Positions 17,328 through 26,640 of a DNA stretch of 64,000 nt are shown in pieces (the stretch's first letter is position 1; each line of letters opens with the position of its first letter). This DNA is from JACQFZ01 sp041485885 (GTDB lineage Bacteria; Pseudomonadota; Gammaproteobacteria; Acidiferrobacterales; Sulfurifustaceae): positions 3,408-67,407 of the forward strand of contig JBGPKL010000013.1 in NCBI GenBank assembly GCA_041485885.1. Reading direction: 5' to 3'. Below the pieces are notes generated by a model. That model searched no databases. It had not been told where the DNA came from and was given only the letters and a program-made list of their open reading frames with translations. The position numbers were made by a program, and so were the translations under genes.

Positions 17328-18149
17328 ATGAATGTTGCCATCAAACCGCGCGAGCGTCCGGCTTTTGGATCGTTGCTTCGCCATTGGCGGCTGGCGCGCG
17401 GTATCAGCCAGCTCCGGCTTGCGACCGAGGCGGAGATTTCCGGTCGGCATTTGAGTTTCCTCGAAACCGGACGCGCGCAGCCGAGCCGCGAGATGGTGCG
17501 GCTCCTCGCCGGTGTGCTCGATGTTCCTCTGAGCGAGCAGAATGCGTTGTTGATAGCGGCCGGTTTCGCGCCGATCTACGGCGAGCGCGAGCTTTCGGCA
17601 CCCGAGCTCGATCATGTTCGCCGGGCGCTGGAGTTTATGCTGCGACAGCAGGAGCCATTTCCCGCGATCGTCATGGACGGACAGTGGAACATCGTCATGC
17701 AAAACGAGGCGACGCAGCGAATCTTCGGATTGTTCCGCCCGCCGCCCAAGGCCGGCCGCGCGCACGCGGGCAACGCTATGCGTACGATTTTTCATCCCGA
17801 CGGTATAAGGCCGTTCCTGGTGAACTGGGAGGAGATTGCGGGGCCGTTGATTCAGACGCTCCATCGTGAAGCCGCGGGCGGTACGAACGCCGCCGCCGTG
17901 CGTTTGCGCGATGAGGTACTCGCGTATCCGGGCGTGCCGTCGCCGTGGAAGATTCCGGATCCGTTCGCGCCGGTTCCGCCGCTCCTGACGCTGCGACTCC
18001 GGAAAGGCGACACGTCGCTCGCGTTCTTCTCGACGCTCACGACGTTCGCCACGCCGCGCGACATCACGCTGCAACAACTCCGAATCGAGTGTTTTTATCC
18101 GGCGGACACCGTGACGGAGGAGACGGCGCGGCGGCTCGCGGCGTCGTGA
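17328..18149 (+). CDS. XRE-family regulator with MmyB-like ligand-binding domain
   Basis: 273 residues. An N-terminal helix-turn-helix (about 10-65; LLRHWRLARGISQLRLATEAEISGRHLSFLETGRAQPSREMV) is followed by a PAS-like MmyB domain (FPAIVMDGQWNIVMQNEATQRIFGLF). Such regulators often control nearby dehydrogenase or hydrolase genes; the convergent alpha/beta hydrolase ends only 10 bp away. ATG 17328 is preferred over GTG 17319 because of the spacing to GAAGGGGG. Confidence 0.87.
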   Translation: MNVAIKPRERPAFGSLLRHWRLARGISQLRLATEAEISGRHLSFLETGRAQPSREMVRLLAGVLDVPLSEQNALLIAAGFAPIYGERELSAPELDHVRRALEFMLRQQEPFPAIVMDGQWNIVMQNEATQRIFGLFRPPPKAGRAHAGNAMRTIFHPDGIRPFLVNWEEIAGPLIQTLHREAAGGTNAAAVRLRDEVLAYPGVPSPWKIPDPFAPVPPLLTLRLRKGDTSLAFFSTLTTFATPRDITLQQLRIECFYPADTVTEETARRLAAS

Positions 18150-18159
18150 TGCACTCCGA

Positions 18160-19032
18160 CTATGTTGTCGACTCAGCCGCCGTGCGCTGGCGCACTTGCC
18201 AATGCTCGCGTAAGGCGTCGGCGAGCTCGTCGGGCCGTTCCTCCGGGAAAAATAGGCGCGCGCCCTCGAGCTCGATCACCTTACGGCATCCCGGAATCGT
18301 ATCGCGCAGCCAATGCGCCCACTTGACCGGAAAATAAATATCGTCGGTGCCCCAGACGACCAGCGTCGGCGCTTCGAGCCGACGCAGCAACGGCTCGATC
18401 GCGACGGTTTGGGAGTTTTCGTGGGACGATCCGAACCAGCGTTCCAGGTTGCGCGTCGCCGCGGGCGTCGCATAGAGCGGCTTGAGATAGGTCCGCACGG
18501 TCTCGATCGACAATCGTTCCGGGTGCTCATAAGCGGCGGCGAAGCGCGAGCGCGCGAAGTCGATATCACCGAGCATTCTCCGGCCAAGCTCGGGGAGGCG
18601 GCCTTGCGCTGCGGCGTTGCGCGTCGCCTCGAATGCCTTCGGCGGCCAGTTGTCGTGCACGTCGCAGTTGGTCAGCGTCAAGCTGCGGATCCTCTCGGGA
18701 TGGTGCGCCGCGAAGATCTGGGCGATCCCGCCGCCGCTATCGTTGGCGACTAAATCGATCTGCTCGAGGCCGAGGTTCTCGCAGAACGCTTCGAGCATCT
18801 GGGCCTGCGCCGTGAAGGAAACGTCTTGATCGGCGGACGTTCGCGTTGCGCCGTGAGCGAGCAGGTCGATCGCGATGCAACGGCGAACATCGACGACGCG
18901 ATCGATGACGTGGCGCCAGAGATAGCCGTTGAGGAATACGCCGTGGACGAACAGGGCAGCGGGACCTTGGCCCTGCTTGGTATAGGCGATGTCACCGAAC
19001 GGCGTTGCGGTGTGCTTCAGGTTTCGTGTCAT
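18160..19032 (-). CDS. Alpha/beta-fold hydrolase with Asp at the nucleophile position
   Basis: 290 residues from the ATG with AGGAAG upstream; the frame is open further 5' but without family-like sequence. The oxyanion region is ALFVHGVFLNGYLWRHV. The nucleophile elbow reads ANDSGGG, placing Asp98 where serine hydrolases have Ser, as in haloalkane dehalogenases and epoxide hydrolases. A possible acid lies in LVVWGTDDIYFPV. Where the catalytic His is usual (…GHFFPEE), this protein reads GARLFFPEE. It is therefore either an unusual hydrolase or one using a different base. Same strand as the MDR and thioesterase genes downstream of 20.6 kb. Confidence 0.83.
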   Translation of the reverse strand: MTRNLKHTATPFGDIAYTKQGQGPAALFVHGVFLNGYLWRHVIDRVVDVRRCIAIDLLAHGATRTSADQDVSFTAQAQMLEAFCENLGLEQIDLVANDSGGGIAQIFAAHHPERIRSLTLTNCDVHDNWPPKAFEATRNAAAQGRLPELGRRMLGDIDFARSRFAAAYEHPERLSIETVRTYLKPLYATPAATRNLERWFGSSHENSQTVAIEPLLRRLEAPTLVVWGTDDIYFPVKWAHWLRDTIPGCRKVIELEGARLFFPEERPDELADALREHWQVRQRTAAESTT

Positions 19033-19157
19033 GGCTGCTTCCTGGTTGGTATGCGAGCAGACACAATGGCGCCGTGCAAAGCGGGCCACAATTACTTGAG
19101 AGGTAAGCGCCGAAGCGAGGGGAGCTGCGCGAGGCGAGAGCAATCGTTAGGACGACC

Positions 19158-20174
19158 CTAGGAAAAATCGAGAACGATCTTCCCGAAATGCTCGCCCCGC
19201 TGCATCGCCTGCAACGCCGCGCGTGCTTCGGTCCACGGAAAGACTTTGTCGACGACGGGTTGAATCTCGTGCGCCGCCATCGCGCGCGTCATCGCTTCGA
19301 ACATCTCGCGCGATCCGACGGATATTCCGTGAAGGCGCGCGCCGGTGGTGATGACGGCGGGGATGAGCAGCGATTCTCTCGAGCCGGAAAGAATGCCGAT
19401 GATCGCGATGTGACCGCCGAGCGCGATCGATTTGAGGCTTTCCTTGAGCGTGTTCTGTCCGCCGACTTCCATCACGAAATCGACGCCGCGCTGCGCCGTC
19501 AAGCGGCGGACTTCCTTGTGCCACTCGGGATGCGTGCGGTAGTTGATGGTGTGGGTCGCACCCAGCGCGCGGGCGCGCGCGAGTTTTTCGTCGGAGGAGG
19601 AGGTGATGATCGTTTGCAGTCCGGCCGCGTGCGCGAACTGGAGACCGAAGATCGAAACGCCGCCGGTGCCTTGCAGCAGCACGGTTTGGCCGGGCAGCAG
19701 TTGCGCGTCGTGAAACAGCGCGCGCCACGCGGTGAGCGCGGCGCACGGGAGCGTCGCGACTTGATGGTCGGTCAAAAAGCCCGGCACTTTCGATACGCCG
19801 TGCTCGGAGTAAACCGCCCGCTCGCGACCGACGCCGGGGATCGGATGCCCCAGCGCGGAGATTAACTTTTCCGGCGTCGGCGGGCCCGCGAACCAGTTCT
19901 GAAAGAACAACGTCGCGACGCGGTCGCCCGGATGCACGCGCGTTACGCCCGGTCCGATTTTCTCGACGATGCCGCAACCGTCGGAGAACGGCGTGATCGG
20001 AAAAGCGAAGTCGCTGCGTGCGTAGCGGCCTTCCACCATGAGCAGGTCGCGATAGTTGAGCGACACCGCGCGCATGCGAATCAAAACTTCGCCGGCGCCG
20101 GGAGTTGGGTCCTGCCGATCCACGATCCGGAGATGGTCTAATCCGCCGGGCGCGGCTACCTCGATCGCTTTCAT
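19158..20174 (-). CDS. Medium-chain dehydrogenase/reductase, zinc-independent alcohol dehydrogenase type
   Basis: 338 residues. The N-terminal GroES-like domain (PGAGEVLIRMRAVSLNYRDLLMVEGRY) lacks the catalytic-zinc Cys and the structural-zinc Cys cluster. The Rossmann domain has GQTVLLQGTGGVSIFGLQFAHAAG and then VMEVGGQNTLKESLKSIALGGHIAIIGIL. Probably NADPH-dependent quinone/enone or alcohol oxidoreductase. It follows the thioesterase gene by 34 bp on the same strand, so the two are likely co-transcribed. Substrate unknown. Confidence 0.88.
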   Translation of the reverse strand: MKAIEVAAPGGLDHLRIVDRQDPTPGAGEVLIRMRAVSLNYRDLLMVEGRYARSDFAFPITPFSDGCGIVEKIGPGVTRVHPGDRVATLFFQNWFAGPPTPEKLISALGHPIPGVGRERAVYSEHGVSKVPGFLTDHQVATLPCAALTAWRALFHDAQLLPGQTVLLQGTGGVSIFGLQFAHAAGLQTIITSSSDEKLARARALGATHTINYRTHPEWHKEVRRLTAQRGVDFVMEVGGQNTLKESLKSIALGGHIAIIGILSGSRESLLIPAVITTGARLHGISVGSREMFEAMTRAMAAHEIQPVVDKVFPWTEARAALQAMQRGEHFGKIVLDFS

Positions 20175-20208
20175 TGTTGCCTAGAGTTATTCATTTCGTT
20201 GCCGATGG

Positions 20209-20616
20209 CTAGAGCTCGCGAGCTTTCGCGATCTTCGCCGCGAGCCGCTCCTTCATTTTCGCGACGTCGACGATAAACCGACTGTGCGTGCAGCGACCGA
20301 CTTCGTCGAGCGGATCGCGGACGATGGCCTCCAGCGTCACCGCGCGCCGGTCGATGGTCGTCACGGTGGCGGTGATCTCGACCCACATGCCCTCGGGCGT
20401 GGCGGCGAGATGCTGGATATCGACGCGCGTGCCGACCGAATCCTCGCCGGCGTCCAGATGCTCCAACAAAAAATCGCGGCACACCATTTCAATGTCGTTC
20501 ACCATCGCCGGCGTCGCGTAAACGCCCAAGGTCTCGCCCATATGCCGTGTGACGCGCGCACGGTCGACGGTTATGCGTCTGGTTTTCTGTAAACCGGGTT
20601 TAAGGGTGTCCTTCAT
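20209..20616 (-). CDS. Hotdog thioesterase, FlK (fluoroacetyl-CoA thioesterase)-like
   Basis: 135 residues with hotdog fold. YATPAMVNDIEMVCRDFL carries the Thr and Glu, and VDIQHLAATPEGM the His, matching the Thr-Glu-His layout of FlK-type thioesterases. A GAGGCGAA Shine-Dalgarno precedes the ATG. Many members hydrolyse general small acyl-CoAs rather than fluoroacetyl-CoA, so the fluoro substrate should not be assumed. First of a two-gene unit with the MDR oxidoreductase. Confidence 0.82.
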   Translation of the reverse strand: MKDTLKPGLQKTRRITVDRARVTRHMGETLGVYATPAMVNDIEMVCRDFLLEHLDAGEDSVGTRVDIQHLAATPEGMWVEITATVTTIDRRAVTLEAIVRDPLDEVGRCTHSRFIVDVAKMKERLAAKIAKAREL

Positions 20617-20910
20617 TTCGCCTCGTCGTGAGTCTTACGTTGACTCGGTTTTAGCGTCTTCGCGCTCAATGGACTCGCGTGCCAAACAAACGATAGCCAA
20701 TTCTAGTTTTCGAGGATACCGCGGCTGAAATGAGGTGCTCCTTGATTGCGCAGGATCTGAACCGCCGCGGATATCCGACGCCACGTGTAGGAGAATTTCG
20801 GCGGTTCCGCCGGGAGTTGACCGGAGTGGGGCTCAAGGTCGAAAGTGAAGCGCGCTACGGGACGATCGGTTCCCAGTAGCCAAATTTCCTTAACGACACA
20901 GGAGCGAACG

Positions 20911-21312
20911 ATGAATAAGAAATTCTGGATCGCGGTGATTGCGATCTTCGTCTTGTGGATGGCCATCGACTACGTCGTGCATGGATTGCTTCTCAACGCC
21001 GATTACTCGCACGTATCCGGCGTGTACCGCACGCATCAAGATTCGATGAATTATTTTCCGTACATGCTGCTGGCGCATGCGCTGATGGCCGTCGCCTTCG
21101 TCTGGATTTACCTACAGGGAAAGGAAAATAAGCCGTTCCTGCCGCAAGGCATCCGCTATGCGGTCGCCGTAGCCGTGCTGACGACCATCCCGATGGCGTT
21201 GATCTACTATGCCGTGCATCCGCTCCCGGGCATGCTGGTGTTCAAGCAAATCGTGTTGGGTACGATCAGTCTTGGCGTCCTCGGCATCGCGGTTGCGTGG
21301 CTGAACAAATAG
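20911..21312 (+). CDS. Small four-helix membrane protein
   Basis: 133 residues with about four membrane segments (FWIAVIAIFVLWMAIDYVVHGLLL; LLAHALMAVAFVWIYL; YAVAVAVLTTIPMALIYYAV; VLGTISLGVLGIAVAWL). The ACAGGAG Shine-Dalgarno fixes the start. Size and topology resemble DUF1761-like proteins; function unknown. It stands alone. Confidence 0.75.
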   Translation: MNKKFWIAVIAIFVLWMAIDYVVHGLLLNADYSHVSGVYRTHQDSMNYFPYMLLAHALMAVAFVWIYLQGKENKPFLPQGIRYAVAVAVLTTIPMALIYYAVHPLPGMLVFKQIVLGTISLGVLGIAVAWLNK

Positions 21313-21885
21313 CGCGAGATGCCGGTTCCGCCGATCCCCTCTTCGGAATCGACACATTCGTTTTGCGTCGCGCCGCTCGCCGCCACTCGATGGTCCGCTC
21401 CCCGGGCCGGCGGCGGCGTGAGTTTCATAGCCGCTGAAAATTGATTGCCCACAACGTCGTCGCCCCTCTATCTCGAAGGGAGCGTCGCGGTCCGGTGGAA
21501 TATCGGCGCGTAGTAGCCCCCCATTTTCGGTTCTCGGCGAGAAAGGGTCTGCTGCCATTGGCATTCCATCAGCGCAGATCTCACCTTCGTCCGCCGGAGC
21601 GGGCAAAGGACGCCGAACAACCGCGACACGCGCCCAAGAACTCTTTCGACTTGGTTCTCCGCAGGTTTGGCGCCGATCATCCCATAAGCGGGATTATCGA
21701 AGCCACCGCTTCGTCCTACGTCGATGAAAAAACAGCGCAGTCGTCACACATATAGACGCGGACCCACGGCAAAATATTCCCGCCTGACGGAACGTCGGCG
21801 GTCGTGAACGTTTCCTGGGCAGGAAAGCGCCGGGAAAATATGTATGAAACCGGGATTGGTCCGTGCGTTGCGCCGCGGCGTCGCT
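21313..21885. other. Gene-free stretch
   Basis: About 570 bp. Open frames on both strands exist but show no signal, domain or coding character that I can support. No tRNA or clear hairpin seen. Confidence 0.4.
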
Positions 21886-21914
21886 TTGAGACCTCGACGG
21901 GCAAGGCGTAGAGT
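21886..21914 (+). promoter_or_regulatory. Candidate sigma-70 promoter for the CMD-family gene
   Basis: TTGAGA, 17 bp, TAGAGT: good spacing and 4/6 matches at both boxes, with the -10 ending 36 bp before the start codon. Confidence 0.45.
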
Positions 21915-21949
21915 GGCGGCGCCACGTCAGCGAAGAAGAGGATTAGCGC

Positions 21950-22474
21950 ATGCCCCGCATTCCCTATTTCGATCTCAACAAAGCACCGCCGGCGATCGCC
22001 GAGCTGCTATCGTCCCGGCCGCCGCTCAATATCTATCGAATGCTGCCGCACGCGGTTGCGGCGGCGCCGGGTTTCCTCAAGCTCGGTGGCGCGTTGTTGC
22101 GAGAGAGCGAGCTCGACGCGAAGCTGCGCGAGTTGGCCATTTTGCGAGTCGGAGTATTGAGCGGCGCGACTTACGAAGTGCATCAGCACAAGCGTGTCGC
22201 CCGTTCCGTCGGCGTGCCGGACGGCAAGATCGAAGCGATCGCGCGTGGACCCGAGGCCGGCGAGTTCACCGAGCTCGAAAAGCTCGTGCTGCGCTTCACC
22301 GATGAGGTCGTGCGCAAAGTCAAAGCGCCGGAGGCGATGTTTCGCGAGCTGCTGGCGCAGCTCAATCATCGGCAGATGGCCGAGCTGGTGTTAACTATTG
22401 GGTTTTATATGATGGTGTGCCGCTTCCTCGAAAACTTCGAGGTCGAGATCGAGCCGCCGGGCACTATCCAGTGA
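21950..22474 (+). CDS. Carboxymuconolactone decarboxylase / AhpD-like protein
   Basis: 174 residues, all-helical. The core LRELAILRVGVLSGATYEVHQHKRVARSVGV matches the CMD fold, where the E-x-x-x-H portion usually follows a Cys or Trp. The AhpD redox CxxC is absent, so peroxidase-linked disulfide chemistry is unlikely and a decarboxylase/lactonase-like or unknown role is more plausible. AAGAGGA Shine-Dalgarno. The SDR gene follows 86 bp later on the same strand. Confidence 0.82.
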   Translation: MPRIPYFDLNKAPPAIAELLSSRPPLNIYRMLPHAVAAAPGFLKLGGALLRESELDAKLRELAILRVGVLSGATYEVHQHKRVARSVGVPDGKIEAIARGPEAGEFTELEKLVLRFTDEVVRKVKAPEAMFRELLAQLNHRQMAELVLTIGFYMMVCRFLENFEVEIEPPGTIQ

Positions 22475-22560
22475 TTTGCGTTACCGACGCTATGAAATTT
22501 AGGCGCAAGCGATAGGACGACCGCTGCGTAGCGGCACATCGATCGACGGGACTGAACCGA

Positions 22561-23409
22561 ATGAACCTCGCACCGAAAGAACTCGACCCGAGTTGCCAGA
22601 TGTATCCGGAAACTCTAGGCCAGGCGCCGGGACGCGGGCGACTGAAGGGGCGGCGTGTCATCGTCGTCGGCGCGGGCCAGCGTAAGACTGTCGACGACGA
22701 TCCGCCGATCGGCAACGGCCGCGCGATCTCCGTGCTCTTCGCGCGCGAGGGTGCGGCGCTGGCGTGCGTCGACGTCTCGCGCGAGGCGGTCGAAGCGACG
22801 CGCACACAGATCGCGGCGGAAGGCGGGCGCGTGTTCGCCGAAGTCGCTGACGTTAGCGATGTCGGTGCGATCGACTCGCTGGTCGAGCGTTGCATCCAGC
22901 AACTCGGTGGTCTCGACGGCTTGGTCTGCAGCGTCGGCATTTCGCACGGACTGCCGTTCGACAAGATGACCGCCGAGAAATGGGATCGCGAATACGCGGT
23001 CAACGTGCGCAGTCACATGCTGATCGCGCAGAAGGCGTTGACGGTGATGGAGCCAGGCGGCTCGATTGTGCTCATGTCATCGATCGCGAGCCAGCGCGCG
23101 AACAGCCGCAATCCCGCCTACGAAACGTCGAAGGCGGCGCAGCTCGCGCTCGCGCGGGCGATCGCCAGGGCCGGCGAGCCGCGCGGCGTTCGCTGCAACG
23201 CTGTGGCGCCCGGTCTCATCGACACGCCGATGGGCCGCGACGCAACGCGACGCCGGCCAAACCGCGCCGCCGCGGTTCCGTTCGGACGACAAGGCACGGG
23301 CTGGGAGGTGGCGTACGCTACACTCTTTCTGATATCTAACGAGTCCTCGTACGTGAACGGCCATTGCCTAAACGTCGACGGTGGCTTGATCAGCGGCATC
23401 GCGCGCTGA
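22561..23409 (+). CDS. Short-chain dehydrogenase/reductase (intact left-copy SDR)
   Basis: 282 residues. The nucleotide-binding glycine motif is interrupted by an insert: VIVVGAGQ, about 10 residues, IGNGRAISVLFAREGA. NAG-equivalent: CSVGISHG; catalytic Ser in IVLMSSIAS; Tyr and Lys in YETSK; C-terminal substrate loop PGLIDTPMGRD and VNGHCLNVDGG. All catalytic residues are present. Directly downstream lies a decayed copy of the cytochrome c/copper monooxygenase gene. A decayed copy of this SDR's own 3' half lies at 32868-33125, next to the intact monooxygenase. The two gene types therefore form a duplicated pair. Confidence 0.9.
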   Translation: MNLAPKELDPSCQMYPETLGQAPGRGRLKGRRVIVVGAGQRKTVDDDPPIGNGRAISVLFAREGAALACVDVSREAVEATRTQIAAEGGRVFAEVADVSDVGAIDSLVERCIQQLGGLDGLVCSVGISHGLPFDKMTAEKWDREYAVNVRSHMLIAQKALTVMEPGGSIVLMSSIASQRANSRNPAYETSKAAQLALARAIARAGEPRGVRCNAVAPGLIDTPMGRDATRRRPNRAAAVPFGRQGTGWEVAYATLFLISNESSYVNGHCLNVDGGLISGIAR

Positions 23410-23574
23410 GTGATTGAGCACACCGGCCTAGACTCGGCGCTTGTTCGCGGCGGCTAAATTAAGTCGCAAAGAGAAGCGATACTAATACGAGTCAGCATGA
23501 CACTCGCGAACCGAGAATCGACGCGCACATAAGACGGCGGGCGTCGCGCGAAACGTCGCGAGTGCATTTCTTGG

Positions 23575-23920
23575 TATACGCCGAGCCCGTGACATTCAGC
23601 AAGCAAATCATGCGGGTCTTTCAAGAGCATTGCCAAAACTGTCATCTCGAAGGCGGTATCGCCCCGTTCTCGCTGACAAACTACCAGTCAGCGTATCCGT
23701 TCGCATTCAGATGCGGACGCCACCAAGGCGCGCCGCATGCCGCCGTGGAAACCGGCCGACGGTTTCGCTGCGTCCCGACACGTGCGCCGACTGTCCGATG
23801 CCAACCTTATCGCGCGTCGGGTCGCTGCCGGCGCACCGGCGCAGGGTCGATTGCTTCTGGCGGCAGCGGATGTCTGACGCGAGTGGCTCTTAACGTAGCC
23901 TGGATGACGGCGTGCCGCGC
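23575..23920 (+). pseudogene. Decayed 5' part of a cytochrome c/copper monooxygenase gene (left copy)
   Basis: From 23582 the translation matches the mature N-terminus of the protein encoded at 33260-34609: 31 of 40 residues are identical by hand alignment, including the haem-binding CQNCH and GGIAPF. After about 23705 the frame breaks, but the nucleotide similarity continues in other frames (e.g. CGCATGCCGCCGTGGAAACC) to roughly 23900, where it ends. The copper-binding domains are absent. The flippase gene begins about 75 bp later. A non-functional remnant left at the junction with the glycan cluster. Confidence 0.8.
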
Positions 23921-23995
23921 CATGATGCGTAACTCCGAGAGTGGAGAGCGAGATGTGTGCGATGTCGAGCCGCGCCGAATACGGAACACTTCGCG

Positions 23996-25513
23996 ATGAC
24001 GCATGACTTGCGCGACAAGATGGCGCGCGGCGCCGCGTGGATGGTGCTATTTAAGCTGGTGGATCGAAGCATCGGATTCGCCAGTACTCTGATCCTGGCG
24101 CGGCTGCTAACGCCGGACAACTTCGGTATCGTCGCCATGGCGACATCGTTGATCGCGATGCTGGAGCTCATCGCGGCGTTCGGGTTCGACATGGCGCTTA
24201 TCCAAAGGGCGGATGCAACGCGCGCGCACTATGACACCGCATGGACGTTTAGCGTCATTCTCGGCGGCGTGCTGTGTTTGTTGATGATCGCTTTTTCGTG
24301 GCCGATGGCGCATTTCTACGGCGAGCCCGCGTTGGTCTACGTCATTTGCGCACTGGCGATCGGCTCGCTGCTGCAGGGATTTCAAAACGTTGGAACGGTG
24401 GCATTCCGCAAGGAGTTGGAGTTTCACAAGGAGTTTCGCTTTCTGGTAAGTAAGCGCATCGCCACCGTGCCGATCGCGATTGCGCTGGCTTTTTTGTTGC
24501 GCAACTACTGGGCGTTAGTCGCCGGTATGGTTTCCGGTCGATTGGTGGATCTTTGGCTTAGCTATCGATTCCATCCGTATCGTCCGCGCTTCGATTTGAG
24601 CGCGGCGCGCGATCTCCTGCATTTTTCCAAGTGGCTACTGTTTTTGAACGCCTTGCAATTTTTGCGCGACCGCTCCCCCGATTTCGTCATTGGCCGTATT
24701 GCTGGCGCAAGTGCCTTGGGTATTTTCAGCGTCTCCTACGAGCTGGCGAATATGCCCGGGACTGAACTCGTGGCGCCAATCAACCGCGCGGTCTATCCAG
24801 TGTACGTGAAAATCGCCGGCGATCGCGAAGCGTTGCAACGCGAGTACTTATCAGTGATGTCGATGATTTGTCTGTTCGCGATTCCAGCGGTTGCAGGCGT
24901 CGCTGCGACGGCCAATCTAATCGTGCCGCTGGCCTTGGGGCCCAACTGGCTCAGCGTAATACCGATCCTGCAAGTGCTGGCGTTCTTCGGAATCTCGCAA
25001 GTCATGCAGAGCAATGCCTATGCGCTGTGTCTGGCCCTCCACCGCGGCAATATATTTGCGATGTTGAACGGCGCATTTGTGACGATCCTAATCGTGCTAC
25101 TAGTGACACTGGTTGGTCGGTATGGACTCGCCGGCGCCGCGTACGCTTACTTGCTGGCGGCGGTCGTAATGCTACCGCTCGGCGTCGCCGTCATTCTCCG
25201 CGTCTTGAACTTGTCGACGTTGCGCTTCGTCGCAGCCGTGTGGCGGCCGTTAGTTGCCGCAAGCGCGATGTTTTTTGCCGTCGAGCGATATTCGTTGTCC
25301 AGGGCTGTGACGAGCTCAGTGTCGGATCTGATGTCGACCATGGTGGTTGCGGTAGTGCTGGGTATCGGCGTTTATGTTGCGGGAATCGCGTTGTTGTGGA
25401 CGTTGTCTGGCAGACCGGATTCTGCCGAAGCGACAGCCGCAAACAAGCTGCGCTTGCTTTGGCGAAAAGTCGCCGCGCGGCTTCGCGGTCAAGCATCTGC
25501 CGGCTCGAAATGA
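23996..25513 (+). CDS. Oligosaccharide flippase (Wzx / MOP superfamily)
   Basis: 505 residues, about 12-14 membrane helices. The conserved N-terminus reads KMARGAAWMVLFKLVDRSIGFASTLILARLLTPDNFGIVAMATSL, typical of Wzx-type lipid-linked oligosaccharide flippases. The start is set at the second ATG (MTHDLRDK); the first in-frame Met is 39 bp upstream. It would flip an undecaprenyl-linked glycan across the inner membrane. It is convergent with the glycosyltransferase gene, 13 bp apart, and is the only rightward gene of the cluster. The nucleotide composition is less GC-rich than flanking genes. Confidence 0.88.
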   Translation: MTHDLRDKMARGAAWMVLFKLVDRSIGFASTLILARLLTPDNFGIVAMATSLIAMLELIAAFGFDMALIQRADATRAHYDTAWTFSVILGGVLCLLMIAFSWPMAHFYGEPALVYVICALAIGSLLQGFQNVGTVAFRKELEFHKEFRFLVSKRIATVPIAIALAFLLRNYWALVAGMVSGRLVDLWLSYRFHPYRPRFDLSAARDLLHFSKWLLFLNALQFLRDRSPDFVIGRIAGASALGIFSVSYELANMPGTELVAPINRAVYPVYVKIAGDREALQREYLSVMSMICLFAIPAVAGVAATANLIVPLALGPNWLSVIPILQVLAFFGISQVMQSNAYALCLALHRGNIFAMLNGAFVTILIVLLVTLVGRYGLAGAAYAYLLAAVVMLPLGVAVILRVLNLSTLRFVAAVWRPLVAASAMFFAVERYSLSRAVTSSVSDLMSTMVVAVVLGIGVYVAGIALLWTLSGRPDSAEATAANKLRLLWRKVAARLRGQASAGSK

Positions 25514-25526
25514 AGTCCGCCACCCC

Positions 25527-26618
25527 TTAATACTTGGTTTGCAGCCGGTCGGCGCTTATCTGAAGGCGCGCCATCGACGCGACGAGCGCTTCCGCCGACG
25601 TTGACCAGTCGAAGCGGCGTGCATACTCCAAGATTGCGGGCGCCGAATACTCACGCGATCGAATTTGCATCATTGACCGAAAAAGTCCGTCCTTCGCTTT
25701 GGCGTCGTACAACAACCCGCATTGTTCGGTAATTACGTCCGCCATGCCGCCGATATCAGGAACGATGACCGGGACGCCGAAACTCAACCCGAGCATGGCC
25801 GAACCCGACGTCAGGATTTCGGTGTAAGGCAAGACCAATGTGTCGCTCGCGACCACGTAGTTTTGAACTTTCTCGTTGGCGATAAAGCCCGCGTCCATAC
25901 GGAAACGCGATGCGGGCAGCTGCGCCAGCAGCTGCCCGATCCGCGTTTGGTAATCGTTGGATTGGAATCGTCCGGCGATCAACAAGAAGCAATCGCCGTC
26001 GAGACGTTTGAATGCGGCGATCAGCGCTTCCAGGTTCTTGTAGGGGCGGCACGCACCGACGATGGAATAGACATAGGTACTCGCGGGAATACCCAGAGCT
26101 TGGCGAGCGGCATCCTTCGTCACCGTATGCGGGTGATAGCCGATCCAATTGCCGTGTGGAACTTCGGCAATCTTGTTGTCGGCAACGCCGAACTCGGATT
26201 TCAGCGTTGCTTTTGCGGAAGGGCCATGCGTAATAATCATGTCGGCGCTGCGGGCGATGAAGCGACGCACCAACCGATGACTCCATTCGCGCCGCCCGCC
26301 GTCGTGCGGGTACAAATTATGAGCGGTCCAGACAATGCGCCCGCTGCGCCACCTGACGATGGCGTACAGCAGAAAAAATCGCGCCAGGCTGCGCAACTTG
26401 TTGAATGGCGAGCTGGCGTCGTAATACAGAAACGAGGGCCAATGGATATGCACGATGTCGCCGGCGCTTACGTGCGAAAGCAGCCAACGACCCGCCCAGA
26501 CTCCTTCCTGCACCGTCAGTCCTTTTTGTGCCGCCGCCGCGTACAAACATTCGTTGTAGGCAATGCCGCTCTTAGGGAATGCAAAAACACGCGGCAGCGT
26601 GATCGTTGCGGAATTCAT
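25527..26618 (-). CDS. Glycosyltransferase, GT-B fold (family 4-like)
   Basis: 363 residues. N-terminal acceptor domain with VHIHWPSF and ITHGPSAKATLKSEFGV; the C-terminal donor domain has VYSIVGACRPYKNLEALIAAF and the nucleotide-sugar-binding region TLVLPYTEILTSGSAMLGLSFGVPVIVPDIGGMADVI, carrying the E-x(7)-E-like pocket in degenerate form. Transfers a sugar from an NDP-sugar to the growing surface glycan. It is the last gene of the leftward glycan operon and the only glycosyltransferase in this cluster. Confidence 0.85.
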   Translation of the reverse strand: MNSATITLPRVFAFPKSGIAYNECLYAAAAQKGLTVQEGVWAGRWLLSHVSAGDIVHIHWPSFLYYDASSPFNKLRSLARFFLLYAIVRWRSGRIVWTAHNLYPHDGGRREWSHRLVRRFIARSADMIITHGPSAKATLKSEFGVADNKIAEVPHGNWIGYHPHTVTKDAARQALGIPASTYVYSIVGACRPYKNLEALIAAFKRLDGDCFLLIAGRFQSNDYQTRIGQLLAQLPASRFRMDAGFIANEKVQNYVVASDTLVLPYTEILTSGSAMLGLSFGVPVIVPDIGGMADVITEQCGLLYDAKAKDGLFRSMMQIRSREYSAPAILEYARRFDWSTSAEALVASMARLQISADRLQTKY

Positions 26619-26640
26619 GCGTCCGGAAATCGATGGCCTC

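Noticed and set aside
20209..20616. True fluoroacetyl-CoA thioesterase
   Set aside because: Many FlK-like proteins act on other acyl-CoAs; nothing else here points to fluoroacetate except a hydrolase of uncertain chemistry.
21441..21755. 104-residue open frame in the gene-free stretch
   Set aside because: No Shine-Dalgarno, no recognisable domain and non-coding-like codon use.
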